Below are positions 6,524-14,764 of a DNA stretch of 64,000 nt, piece after piece. A program made the translations under genes and the position numbers. Within the stretch, counting starts at the first letter, position 1, and the number at the start of each line of letters is the position of its first letter. Origin of the DNA: Streptomyces hyderabadensis. GTDB taxonomy: Bacteria; Actinomycetota; Actinomycetes; Streptomycetales; Streptomycetaceae. The notes under the pieces were generated by a model. It saw nothing but the letters and a program-made list of their open reading frames with translations. It ran no database searches and was not told the DNA's origin. The DNA is taken from assembly GCF_020404845.1 (NCBI RefSeq), contig NZ_JAIOJZ010000011.1, positions 101,477-165,476 of the forward strand. Reading direction: 5' to 3'.

Positions 6524-8728
6524 GGCGACGGTGTACGCGGCCGTCACGGTCCGGGTGAGGGTGCCCCCGTCGGCGTCCCGGGCCCACAGCCGCAGCATCA
6601 CGTCCTGGCCCTGCGCCGAGCGCGGGTTGGACCACCGGGCCGTGTACCGGCCGTCCGCCTGCCTGGACAGCCGGGCCGTGCGCCAGGTCGTTCCTCCGTC
6701 GAAGGAGACCTCGGCCTTCGCGTCCCGGATCGCGCCGCCCTTGGCGGACGGCGCGTGCCCGAAGGCCAGGTCCATCCGCGCGGGGCCGACGGGCATCGTT
6801 CCGTCGATCCCGGTGTGCAGGCGCGCCGTGGCGGTCACCAGGGGCAGCGCCGAGCAGCGCTCCGCGGTGCCGTCCGCGCACTGGTAGCCGGCGGGCACCG
6901 TGCGGGTGGCGGAGTGGCCCGAGGTGAAGGTCCACTCGGTCCGGCTGACCGAGGCCTGCCGGAACCAGTCGCCGGTTCTGGTCTGGTCGTACACCAGTCG
7001 GTAGGTCCCGGGTTCCGCCGGTGCCCCGACCGTGGCGTAGGGGTGCTTCGTGTCGGCGAGCGGTGTGCCGTCCGGCGACAGCAGCGTGAGCCGGGAGGTG
7101 ATCTTCCCGGGGCTGTTCAGGTCCAGGTAGCCATGGCCGTCGGAGTCCAGCAGCTGGTCCACGCGGAGCTGGAGCGAGTCGTCCTGCCGGCAGGCTCCGC
7201 AGGAGAAGGCGGCGTCCAAGAGGATCGGCTCGGCGAATCCGGGGGCCAGCGGGCCGCGCAGCAGGTCGGTGCGCACGGTGCTCCCCGCCCGGTAGGTGGC
7301 CGGCGCCAGGCGGGTGGCCGCCCTGCCGTCCGGGGTGGCGGTGATGGTGTCCCCATAGGTGATGTCCGGCGAGCCGAGCACGTACTCCGTGCGTCGCTGC
7401 GGGGCCGCGAAGTACTGGTAGAGGGCGAAACCTCCGTCCATGAAGGTGTGGGCGGCGAACCGCGCCTGTCCGGTGCGGCGCGGTACGTCGGCGTAGTAGC
7501 CGCGGTCCAGGGCGGCCAGGTCGCGCCGGCGCACGACGCGGTGCTGGTCCTCGCCGATCCTTCCCTCCAGCGTGAAGGACAGATCGTACGTGTACGGGTG
7601 CCGGGCGTCCTGCGGCGAGCGGTCGTGCTCCTCCAGGACGATCCGGCGCGTGCCGACGGGGCTCGCGGCCGCCGGGGAGAGGAGGAGCGGCGCGGCCTCC
7701 TTGCTGATCCAGCCGTAGGCGACCACGGTGTCGCCGGAGTCGTCCTGCAGGAGGTAGGTCATCCCGTTGGTGACCGTCTCGGCAGGGCGCGGGGTGGTCG
7801 TGCCGACCTCGGCGGTCGCCGTACGGGCGTCGAGGGTGACGGTCCCGGCGCCGGTGACGGAGATGTCGCGGACGACGAACCGCAACTCGGTCAGCACTCC
7901 GGACCGGTACGTCGGGAAGTAGCCCGCGATCTCGTAGTGGCCCGCCGGTACGTCGATCGTCGTCCGGCCGTCCGGGAGGGTCACGTAATTGGTGTACTTG
8001 CTGCCGTCGTCGAGGTTGGCGACGGACACTTGCATGCCGTACGGGGCGCCCGCCGCGTCGAGGGCACGCAGCTCCAGGGGGTGCGTCGCGTCCTCGGACG
8101 ACGGCGCGTCCACGGCGTCCTGGGTGGACGTGTCCAGCCGGAGGGACTCGGCCGTCCCGAACAGGCGCCCGGGCCGTCCGCTCGCGCCGTCGGGAGCGGC
8201 ACTCGCCGCCGCCTCGGCCAGTGCCGCGCCGAACTCCGGGGCGCTCTGTGCGGTGACCGTGCCGTCGACGACGCCGGGTGCCCGTCCCTCGATCTCCACC
8301 GGCACCCGGTCCGTGGCTCCTTCGCGCACCAGCGCGGAGACGTCGAACAGTGACGGGTCCAGTTCGTCGCCCAGGAAGGGCAGCGCGCTCGACGGGATCA
8401 CGTAGACGTCCCCGTCGGCCCGCCGCTCGGTGACGTAGGAGTCGGTGGAGCCCTCCCGCGGCACGACGGTGACGGTCTGCCGGCCTTGTGCCTGGGCCCC
8501 CTGACCTTCCGGCGTGCCCTGGACGATCACCCGGTCGCCGGTGACCAGCAGGACCGTCCGGTCGGCCGGCGCCCGGGCGGCGGCCGGAGCCCCGGCACCG
8601 GCCGGGGCGGCATCGGCCGGTCCTGCCCCGGCCGGGACGAGTCCGAGTCCCAGCGCCACGGCCAGCCCCGCTGCCGTCGGGACGGATCGGTGACGGAGTA
8701 ATCGGCCGGTGGTTCGAAGTAGTCGCAT
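6503..8728 (-). CDS. Secreted S8-protease-like protein lacking the catalytic domain
   Basis: The protein has 741 residues, ATG at 8728, with AAGGAGGTCG 7 bases upstream. A signal peptide spans about residues 1-40 (ALGLGLVPAGAGPADAAPAG). After it comes TVLLVTGDRVIVQG, then VYVIPSSALPFLGDELDPSLFDVSALV, which matches the propeptide of large secreted Streptomyces subtilisin-like proteases. No Asp-His-Ser subtilase motifs follow. Instead the sequence goes directly to the C-terminal beta-rich region of those proteases (HPLELRALDAAGAPYGMQVSVANL, then TIDVPAGHYEIAGYFPTY) and ends in Ig-like repeats. It may be an inhibitor, chaperone or binding protein derived from a protease. Codon 10 (8701-8699) is TTA, implying bldA dependence. 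Confidence 0.8.
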   Translation of the reverse strand: MRLLRTTGRLLRHRSVPTAAGLAVALGLGLVPAGAGPADAAPAGAGAPAAARAPADRTVLLVTGDRVIVQGTPEGQGAQAQGRQTVTVVPREGSTDSYVTERRADGDVYVIPSSALPFLGDELDPSLFDVSALVREGATDRVPVEIEGRAPGVVDGTVTAQSAPEFGAALAEAAASAAPDGASGRPGRLFGTAESLRLDTSTQDAVDAPSSEDATHPLELRALDAAGAPYGMQVSVANLDDGSKYTNYVTLPDGRTTIDVPAGHYEIAGYFPTYRSGVLTELRFVVRDISVTGAGTVTLDARTATAEVGTTTPRPAETVTNGMTYLLQDDSGDTVVAYGWISKEAAPLLLSPAAASPVGTRRIVLEEHDRSPQDARHPYTYDLSFTLEGRIGEDQHRVVRRRDLAALDRGYYADVPRRTGQARFAAHTFMDGGFALYQYFAAPQRRTEYVLGSPDITYGDTITATPDGRAATRLAPATYRAGSTVRTDLLRGPLAPGFAEPILLDAAFSCGACRQDDSLQLRVDQLLDSDGHGYLDLNSPGKITSRLTLLSPDGTPLADTKHPYATVGAPAEPGTYRLVYDQTRTGDWFRQASVSRTEWTFTSGHSATRTVPAGYQCADGTAERCSALPLVTATARLHTGIDGTMPVGPARMDLAFGHAPSAKGGAIRDAKAEVSFDGGTTWRTARLSRQADGRYTARWSNPRSAQGQDVMLRLWARDADGGTLTRTVTAAYTVASGTGGG

Positions 8729-8880
8729 GGAACGACCTCCTTGGTCGTCGAAGCGAGAAGCGCGGGGTACGACCTTGCGCCGCGGCACATGCGACTGACG
8801 TGTATGCGTCACATCCGCACCACGGGCGCTCAAACTGTACGCGCAGCGAAGCAAGAACTGTATACGGCAGCGCAAATCTT

Positions 8881-10233
8881 TTACACGGCCCCGCCCGAGC
8901 CCAGCTCCACCAGGGCGTCCGCCTGGGCGAGACCGCTCTCCTCGACCACGCCGCGCACGCTCTGGGCCTCGCGCACGAGTGCGAAGGCGACCCGGCCGTC
9001 GGCATCCGTGCGATAGCCGTACACAGCGGGCCGTGGCAGGGAGTTGTAGGAGAAGTGCGAGGAGAAGTAGTACGCGCCGGTGTCGTACAGCGCCACCACG
9101 TCGCCCGGCTCGACGGCCGGCAGCTCGCGCCCGGTCGCCGTCAGGTCGCCCGCGAAACAGCAGGGGCCCGCGATGTCGACGACCTCGGCCGGGCCCTGCT
9201 TGGACCGGCCCTCGGCGTCGAACACCCCGACGCGCAGGGGCCAGGCGTCCGGCATGAAGACGGTGCGGGTGGCCACCTGGGCGCCCGCGTGGGTGACCGC
9301 GATCCGCCGGCCGCCGACCGACTTGGTGTACTCGACGACCGAGCCGATGGTGCCGCTCTTGGCGAGCAGGGAACGGCCGAATTCGGTGATCAGGGCGTAG
9401 CGGCCGTCGAAGAGGCCGGGCACGGCGGAGCGCAGCTCGGCGACGTAATCGGCGTACGTCGGGCGGTCGTCCTCGCCGCCGAAGTTGACGGGCAGGCCAC
9501 CGCCGATGTCGAGTCCGGTGATCTGGGCGCGGCCCAGTTCCGCGTTGATGCGCTCGGCCAGTTCGTACGCCGCCCGCACCCCCTGGGCGATGAGCGGCAG
9601 CGGGCAGCCCTGGGACCCGACGTGGGCGTGCAGCCGGTTGAGCCACGGCCGGCCCGCGAAGGCCTCGATCACCGCGTCGACGGCCCCCTCGTCGCGCAGC
9701 GCGACGCCGAACTTGGAGGTCGCCGTCGCCGTGCTCATCGCGCCGATCGCGCCGGACCCGACCTGCGGGTTCACCCGCAGCCCGATGGGCCCGCGGGCCT
9801 CGCGGCCGGCCAGCAGGCGGTCGACGCGGGCCATCTCCTGGAAGTTGTCGAGGTTGATCGCGATCCCGTGGGCGAGGGCGAACTCCAGCTCCCCGACCGT
9901 CTTGGCGGGACTGTCGAAGACCAGCCGGTCATGGGTGAACCCGGCCGCCAGCGCCTGTTCCAACTCCCCCGGCGAGGCCACCTCGCACCCCATGCCCGCC
10001 TCGGCCAGCAGCCGCAGCACCGGCACCAGCCCGCACGCCTTCGCGGCGAACGTGTGCCGCACCTCGGCCGGTCCCTCGAACGCCTCGTTCAGCGCCTGGA
10101 CGGCGGCGAGTACGCCGTCGACGTCGAGGAGGCCGACCAGGGGGGCGCTCGGACCCAGCAGGCCGTCCTCGACGGCCCGGGCGAGCGCGGCCTCGCGGGC
10201 GCGGGCGCGCCGGTGGGGGGAACCGGAAGTCAC
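8881..10233 (-). CDS. PLP-dependent decarboxylase, LysA-like (fold type III)
   Basis: The protein has 450 residues, GTG at 10233, with GGAGAG 8 bases upstream. The alanine-racemase-like barrel carries the PLP lysine in HTFAAKACG, followed by HAHVGSQ, LDIGGGLPVNFGG (phosphate-binding glycine loop) and TEFGRSLLAKSG. The C-terminal domain has DIAGPCCFAGD and ALYDTGAYYFSSHFSYNS. These match the diaminopimelate/ornithine decarboxylase family. The canonical lysA pattern (EPGRS, CESGD) is altered to EFGRS and CFAGD, and no threonine or lysine biosynthesis genes are near, so the substrate may be another amino acid. A PucR-type regulator lies upstream on the same strand. Confidence 0.8.
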   Translation of the reverse strand: MTSGSPHRRARAREAALARAVEDGLLGPSAPLVGLLDVDGVLAAVQALNEAFEGPAEVRHTFAAKACGLVPVLRLLAEAGMGCEVASPGELEQALAAGFTHDRLVFDSPAKTVGELEFALAHGIAINLDNFQEMARVDRLLAGREARGPIGLRVNPQVGSGAIGAMSTATATSKFGVALRDEGAVDAVIEAFAGRPWLNRLHAHVGSQGCPLPLIAQGVRAAYELAERINAELGRAQITGLDIGGGLPVNFGGEDDRPTYADYVAELRSAVPGLFDGRYALITEFGRSLLAKSGTIGSVVEYTKSVGGRRIAVTHAGAQVATRTVFMPDAWPLRVGVFDAEGRSKQGPAEVVDIAGPCCFAGDLTATGRELPAVEPGDVVALYDTGAYYFSSHFSYNSLPRPAVYGYRTDADGRVAFALVREAQSVRGVVEESGLAQADALVELGSGGAV

Positions 10234-10444
10234 TGTCAACACTCTCCAGACGTGTCGGTCGTGCACGGCGCTCGTCGGGCGGCCGGCCGTTCTGCCTCGC
10301 ACAGCTTCGTTCCGCGTCACCCGTCATGTCTTCGTCCCGCACGACGACGGTACGGCCGGTTCCTTGTCCGGCTCGACCATGTGCCGATCATGATCCCTCG
10401 GATGCCCGCGCGGCCCGGGGCGCGCACCCCCGGGGCGGAGGCCG

Positions 10445-12112
10445 TCACCCCGTGCGCCGTGCCAGCCGCAGTCCGATGTCCGCCAGGAACCGCAGGGTGG
10501 GGTCCGCCAGGTCGACGCCGAACAGCTCCCGGGCCCGCCGCAGCCGGTACCGCAGGGTGTTCGGATGCACGTTCAGCCGCCCGGCGGCCGTGCCCGTGTC
10601 ACCGAACGCGTCGAGGTAGGCGGCGACGGACGCGCCGTACTCCGAGCCGTGGGCCCGGTCGTGCTCCACCATCGCGTGCACGGGGCCCGACAGGCTCTCC
10701 CACAACGGCGCGATCCGGTCGAGCACCCGCAGCGCGGACACCTCGGGAACCAGTTCGCCGAACGCCGCCCCCGCGGACCCCACGTCCGCGGCCGGCAGCC
10801 GCGCGGCCCGCTCCGCCAGCACCCGCACCACCAGCTCCGCGGCCTCGCGCGACGCCGGCAGCCGCGACAGGTCGGCGGTCACCGGGCCGACGCCCGCGAA
10901 CACCACACCGCGCGGCACCGAGCGAGCGGCCGCCAGCAGGGCACGCGCCGGGTCCGTCTCGTCCTCGCCCGCCGGAAGCAGCACGTACAGCCGTCGCCCG
11001 GACCGTGCCGTCACACAGCCCGGCCGGTACGCCGCGGCCTGCAGCGCGAGCACGTCCAGCACCCGCTCCTCGGCGGTGCCGCCCGGCGCCGCGGCGGGCA
11101 CGCCGCGCAGCTCCCGGCGGTCGTACGCCTCCGCGACCATCACCGTGTACGGCCGCCCCGGCGCGAGCCCGGCCTCGTGCGCCACGCGCGCCGCCTGCCC
11201 GCTCCCGTCGAGCAGTGCGCGCACCGCGCTCTCCCGTGCCCTGGCCGCGGCCCGGCCCCAGGTCTGGTGGTGGGACAGGTGCGGCACGGCGGCCCGCGCC
11301 GCGGTGTGCAGCGCCGCCGCCGCGTCCTCGGCAAGGGGCCGTCCGTCGGCGGCCGCCCAGAGCGACCCGAGGACCTCCGACCCGTGGCGCACCGCGACGG
11401 CCAGCCGTTCCGCGTACCGCTCGTCGGCGGGCAGACGTACGACGCCGTCGGTGCTCCACAGGGCCTGGAAGAAGCCGCTCTCCCGCAGTTCGTCCACCCG
11501 CCAGCGGGGCACCTCCTGTCCGAGGATCGTCAGCCTGCGCATCGGATCGGGCTCATGGTCCATCCGCGAGTAGGCGAGCACCCGTGACTGGGGGTCCTCG
11601 ATCGTGATCGCGCCGCCGACCAGGGCCGCCACGGTGTTGGCGAGCCCCGGCAGATCGCCGAGGCGCAGGCCCTCCACCCCGGCCGGGCCGGCCGGGACGC
11701 TGTGCGCCAGAGCGGTGCGCAGCTGGCCCAGCACCTCCGTCCAGCCCTGGCCCGGCCGCCGGGTGAGCAGCGCCGTACGCCCCGATGCGGCCGCCTCCAG
11801 CAGCGCGGTCCGCGGCCCGCGAGCACCGCGTCTGAGCACCACGGCCGCGGCGCCGGCCCGGTCGGCACCGCGCAGCACGTCGATCGCCTCCGGTGAGGCG
11901 ACGTCCACGCCGACCGCGAGCAGGATCAGTCCGGACGCAGCCCAGCTGCCGTCGTCCCGCTCCTCGCCCGGGTCGTGCAGCACCACGTCGGCCACCGGCA
12001 CCCGGGCGCCGCGCGGCGCGACGACGACATCCAGCATTCCGGGGGCGATCAGGGCGAGGATCTGCTCCAGCGAAGGTCCGCCGTCGGGCCGGTTCGGTTC
12101 CTGTGTGGCCAT
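10445..12112 (-). CDS. PucR-family transcriptional regulator
   Basis: The protein has 555 residues. The C-terminal 60 residues contain the PucR-type helix-turn-helix (SVAAYLDAFGDTGTAAGRLNVHPNTLRYRLRRARELFGVDL). The central part (GLANTVAALVGGAITIEDPQSRVLAYS) is GAF-like, and the middle has the GGDEF-like region common in this family. The ATG at 12112 is used, although GGAGG sits only one base upstream, so the true start may be downstream. PucR proteins commonly regulate purine, amino acid or nitrogen catabolism. The LysA-like gene lies 211 bases downstream on the same strand and is the likeliest local target. Confidence 0.85.
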   Translation of the reverse strand: MATQEPNRPDGGPSLEQILALIAPGMLDVVVAPRGARVPVADVVLHDPGEERDDGSWAASGLILLAVGVDVASPEAIDVLRGADRAGAAAVVLRRGARGPRTALLEAAASGRTALLTRRPGQGWTEVLGQLRTALAHSVPAGPAGVEGLRLGDLPGLANTVAALVGGAITIEDPQSRVLAYSRMDHEPDPMRRLTILGQEVPRWRVDELRESGFFQALWSTDGVVRLPADERYAERLAVAVRHGSEVLGSLWAAADGRPLAEDAAAALHTAARAAVPHLSHHQTWGRAAARARESAVRALLDGSGQAARVAHEAGLAPGRPYTVMVAEAYDRRELRGVPAAAPGGTAEERVLDVLALQAAAYRPGCVTARSGRRLYVLLPAGEDETDPARALLAAARSVPRGVVFAGVGPVTADLSRLPASREAAELVVRVLAERAARLPAADVGSAGAAFGELVPEVSALRVLDRIAPLWESLSGPVHAMVEHDRAHGSEYGASVAAYLDAFGDTGTAAGRLNVHPNTLRYRLRRARELFGVDLADPTLRFLADIGLRLARRTG

Positions 12113-12168
12113 GCCTCCATCATCGTCGGCGGCCGCGGGGGCCTGACGGGCGGCGTACGGCCGGGTGG

Positions 12169-12489
12169 CTACTGTCCGGGGGACGGCATCCGGACGACCG
12201 CGGTACCCGCGTCCAGATCCACGGTCGTCCGGTTCGGCGGCGCCCCGTCGTCCTCGTCGTCCGGCATCACCAGGGCCGACTGCCGTTCCTTGAGCTCGTT
12301 CTGCTTGCCCGGGGACAGGCTCGCGTGCAGTTGCTCGAACCCGGTCGCGGAGATCTGGCCCTGACGCGCACCGTTGCGCCACGGCAGCGCTCCGGCCCGG
12401 CCCGCGCGCAACAGCAACTGGTCGACGAAGGCCAGCAGGGTCAGCGCGACGACCAGCCCGGGCAGGGTCATGAAGAAGGCGAACTGCAT
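12169..12489 (-). CDS. Small membrane protein, DUF6191-like
   Basis: The protein has 106 residues. An N-terminal transmembrane helix (MQFAFFMTLPGLVVALTLLAFVDQLLL) is followed by a cytoplasmic, conserved-looking stretch (GRAGALPWRNGARQG, then ISATGFEQLHASLSPGKQNELKER) and an acidic linker. This architecture matches a streptomycete family of unknown function (DUF6191, recalled from memory). The hydrophilic part probably recruits a partner to the membrane. It is upstream of the PucR gene on the same strand, with a 56-base gap. Confidence 0.7.
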   Translation of the reverse strand: MQFAFFMTLPGLVVALTLLAFVDQLLLRAGRAGALPWRNGARQGQISATGFEQLHASLSPGKQNELKERQSALVMPDDEDDGAPPNRTTVDLDAGTAVVRMPSPGQ

Positions 12490-12544
12490 GCCTCAGTGTC
12501 CCCCGTCGCGCTCCCCGCCCACAACCTCCCGGCCGCCGGTCCCC

Positions 12545-13393
12545 TCAGTGCCCGGTCCGGAGCGCGGCGTCCAGGAACGGGCGGATCAGCGCGCGCGGGG
12601 CGTCGGCGAGGTGGACCAGGCTGACCGGGCTCGGCGGTGCGCCGGTCAGCGGCACGAAGCGCAGGGCCGGGTGCCGGGTGCGGCGCCGGGCGACTTCGGG
12701 GACGATGCCGATGCCGCGGTCGGCGGCCACCGATTCCAGCCACTCGTCGTAGTTGGCCGTCTCGACGATCCGCTCCGGGCGCTGGTCGGCCGGCCACGAC
12801 CAGGGGCCGGTGGTGCCACTGACCGTGTTCACCACGAGCGGCCAGTGCCGCACGTCGGACCAGGCCAGCCGGCCGCGGCCGACGAGTGCGCTGTGCTCGG
12901 AGCACACGGCGGTGCGCGGCTCGTCGGCCAGGCGCACGCTGCGCGCCCCCTTCGGCAGTGCGACGTCCCCGCGGACCAGGGCGATGTCCACGGTGTGCTG
13001 CCGCAGTGCCTGACCCGGATCGTCGGTCCGGACCAGGGCGACGGAGGCGCCCGTGCTCTCCTCGAAGCGGCTGACGGTGCGCTGGGCCCAGGGGTCCGGC
13101 AGCAGCCAGCTGAAGCCGAGCCGCAGGGTGACACGGTGGCTCACCACCGCGAGGGCCTCGTCCAGCGCCGCGAGCACCCGCTCGGCGTGCGCCAGGAACT
13201 CGGCGCCGGTTTCGGTCAGCTCGACGTGGCGCGAGGACCGCTCCAGCAGCCGCACGTGCAGCCTGTCCTCCAGCTGTGCGACGGTGCGGCTCAACGCCGG
13301 CTGGGTGATCACAAGCTCCTCGGCGGCCCGGGAGAACGAGCGGAGCCGGGCCACTCGGGAGAAGGCCCGCAGGTGCCGCAGCTCGACGTCCAT
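12545..13393 (-). CDS. LysR-family transcriptional regulator
   Basis: The protein has 282 residues, ATG at 13393. The N-terminal winged helix is typical of LysR (LRHLRAFSRVARLRSFSRAAEEL, then ITQPALSRTVAQLEDRLHVRLLER), followed by a periplasmic-binding-like effector domain (TLRLGFSWLLPDPW onward). It is divergent from an MFS transporter and nitronate monooxygenase-like pair; this arrangement is the usual sign that it controls them and itself. A T-N11-A box lies between them. The effector is not predictable from sequence. Confidence 0.92.
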   Translation of the reverse strand: MDVELRHLRAFSRVARLRSFSRAAEELVITQPALSRTVAQLEDRLHVRLLERSSRHVELTETGAEFLAHAERVLAALDEALAVVSHRVTLRLGFSWLLPDPWAQRTVSRFEESTGASVALVRTDDPGQALRQHTVDIALVRGDVALPKGARSVRLADEPRTAVCSEHSALVGRGRLAWSDVRHWPLVVNTVSGTTGPWSWPADQRPERIVETANYDEWLESVAADRGIGIVPEVARRRTRHPALRFVPLTGAPPSPVSLVHLADAPRALIRPFLDAALRTGH

Positions 13394-13418
13394 GTCTCCG
13401 GCACCCCCTCCCTCATTC

Positions 13419-13433
13419 ATGCCTGGGACGCAT
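13419..13433. promoter_or_regulatory. Candidate LysR box (T-N11-A) between divergent genes
   Basis: ATGC and GCAT arms flank CTGGGAC, which gives the T-N11-A dyad expected for LysR-type regulators. The site lies 26 bases from the LysR start and 90 from the MFS start. Confidence 0.55.
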
Positions 13434-13523
13434 AGTGACAGCGTAACCGGCATTTCACAGCCGTGCGCGGGAGGCCTAGCGTCCAAGGCGTCCCCGCGAA
13501 CTCAGCCAGGAAGGTGCCCAGTC

Positions 13524-14750
13524 GTGAAGCCGCCCGCAGCCGCGCAGTCACCGACGAGCCGTGGGGCCGCGCCCCCACCGCCCGGCCCGCGCACTCCGTC
13601 GCCCTGGTGGACCGTCGCCCGGACGGCGGCCGCCATGGCCGCGGCCATGGGAGTCGGCCGGTTCGTCTACACCCCGATCCTGCCCCTCATGCACGAGCAG
13701 GCCGGAGTCTCCGCCTCGCTGGGGGCGGACCTGGCCACCGCGAACTTCCTCGGTTACCTCGCCGGCGCCCTGATCGGCATCGCCGCCCCCGCCCTCGTAC
13801 GGTCCGCGACGGCGCTGCGGGGCTCGCTCGTCCTGCTCGTGGCGACGCTGGCGCTGATGCCGCTCGCATCGGACGGCACCGCCTGGTTCGCCCTGCGCCT
13901 GGTGGCCGGGGCCGCCAGCGCCCTGGTCTTCGTGGCAGCCGTCGGCGTGCTGCTCTCGCGCCTGCGGGCCCACGCCCACCACCTGGCCGGCTGGGCCTTC
14001 GGCGGGGTCGGTGCCGGGATCGCACTGTCCGGCCTGCTGGTCCTCGCCGTACAGGCCGCCTCCACCTGGCAGGCCGCCTGGTGGACCTGCGCGGCGCTCG
14101 CCGCCCTCCTCACCGCGCTCGCCTGGCCGCTCGCCGGGCCGTCCGACGGCGCCACGTCCGCGACCGGCGTCCCGGCCCGACGGCCCCGTACCCATCGCTG
14201 GTTCCTCGCCCTGCTCGCCAGCTACACCTTCGAGGGGATCGGCTACATCATCGCCGGTACCTTCCTGGTCGCCGCGATCCAGCAGGACGTGGGCGGACGG
14301 CTCGGCAGCGGCGCCTGGGTGGTGGTCGGTCTCGCCGCGCTGCCCTCCTGCGCGCTGTGGACCCGGCTGGCCCGCCGGTGGTCCCGGCCCGCGCTCCTGC
14401 TCGCCTCGCTGACCATCCAGGCCGCCGGGATCGCCCTGCCCGCCCTGCTCGGCGGCGCCCTGCCGGCGCTGGTCTCCGCGGTCCTGTTCGGCGCCACCTT
14501 CATGGGGGTGAGCACCATCGCCCTGTCCATCGGCAGCCATCTCCAAGTGCCCCGCTCCGTGGCCCTGCTGACCGCCGGGTACGGCATCGGCCAGATCCTC
14601 GGTCCGCTGCTCGCCGCGCCGCTGCTGCAGCACGGCTACCGGCAGGCGCTCCTGCTCGGCAGCGCGATGGTCGTCGTGGCCGCAGCCGCCTCCGCCGCGG
14701 TCTGCGTCCGCTTCCCGCACCACCTCGGCCCCGCACCCACCACCGCCTGA
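13524..14750 (+). CDS. MFS transporter, YbfB/YjiJ-like
   Basis: The protein has 408 residues, GTG at 13524, with AGGAAGG a few bases upstream. It has about twelve hydrophobic segments, starting WWTVARTAAAMAAAMGVGRFVYTPILPLM. The GVGRFVYTPILPLM signature at helix 1 is characteristic of the YbfB/YjiJ branch of the major facilitator superfamily, whose substrates are mostly unknown. The nitronate monooxygenase-like gene begins 15 bases after it, so the two are co-transcribed, and the LysR gene is divergent. Together they may export or import a small acidic or nitro compound; that is inference. Confidence 0.85.
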   Translation: MKPPAAAQSPTSRGAAPPPPGPRTPSPWWTVARTAAAMAAAMGVGRFVYTPILPLMHEQAGVSASLGADLATANFLGYLAGALIGIAAPALVRSATALRGSLVLLVATLALMPLASDGTAWFALRLVAGAASALVFVAAVGVLLSRLRAHAHHLAGWAFGGVGAGIALSGLLVLAVQAASTWQAAWWTCAALAALLTALAWPLAGPSDGATSATGVPARRPRTHRWFLALLASYTFEGIGYIIAGTFLVAAIQQDVGGRLGSGAWVVVGLAALPSCALWTRLARRWSRPALLLASLTIQAAGIALPALLGGALPALVSAVLFGATFMGVSTIALSIGSHLQVPRSVALLTAGYGIGQILGPLLAAPLLQHGYRQALLLGSAMVVVAAAASAAVCVRFPHHLGPAPTTA

Positions 14751-14764
14751 GACCAGGAGTCGAC

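Noticed and set aside
8830..8875. Repeated AACTGTA-like sequence upstream of the S8-like gene
   Set aside because: Two loose copies (AACTGTACGC, AACTGTATAC) may belong to the promoter, but the spacing and symmetry are too weak to call an operator.
6213..9005. 930-codon open frame on the minus strand overlapping the S8-like gene and the cydB 3' end
   Set aside because: It is a shadow frame in high-GC DNA: the translation is dominated by Arg, Gly and Pro, with no recognisable domain, and it covers the real gene at 6503-8728 in another frame.
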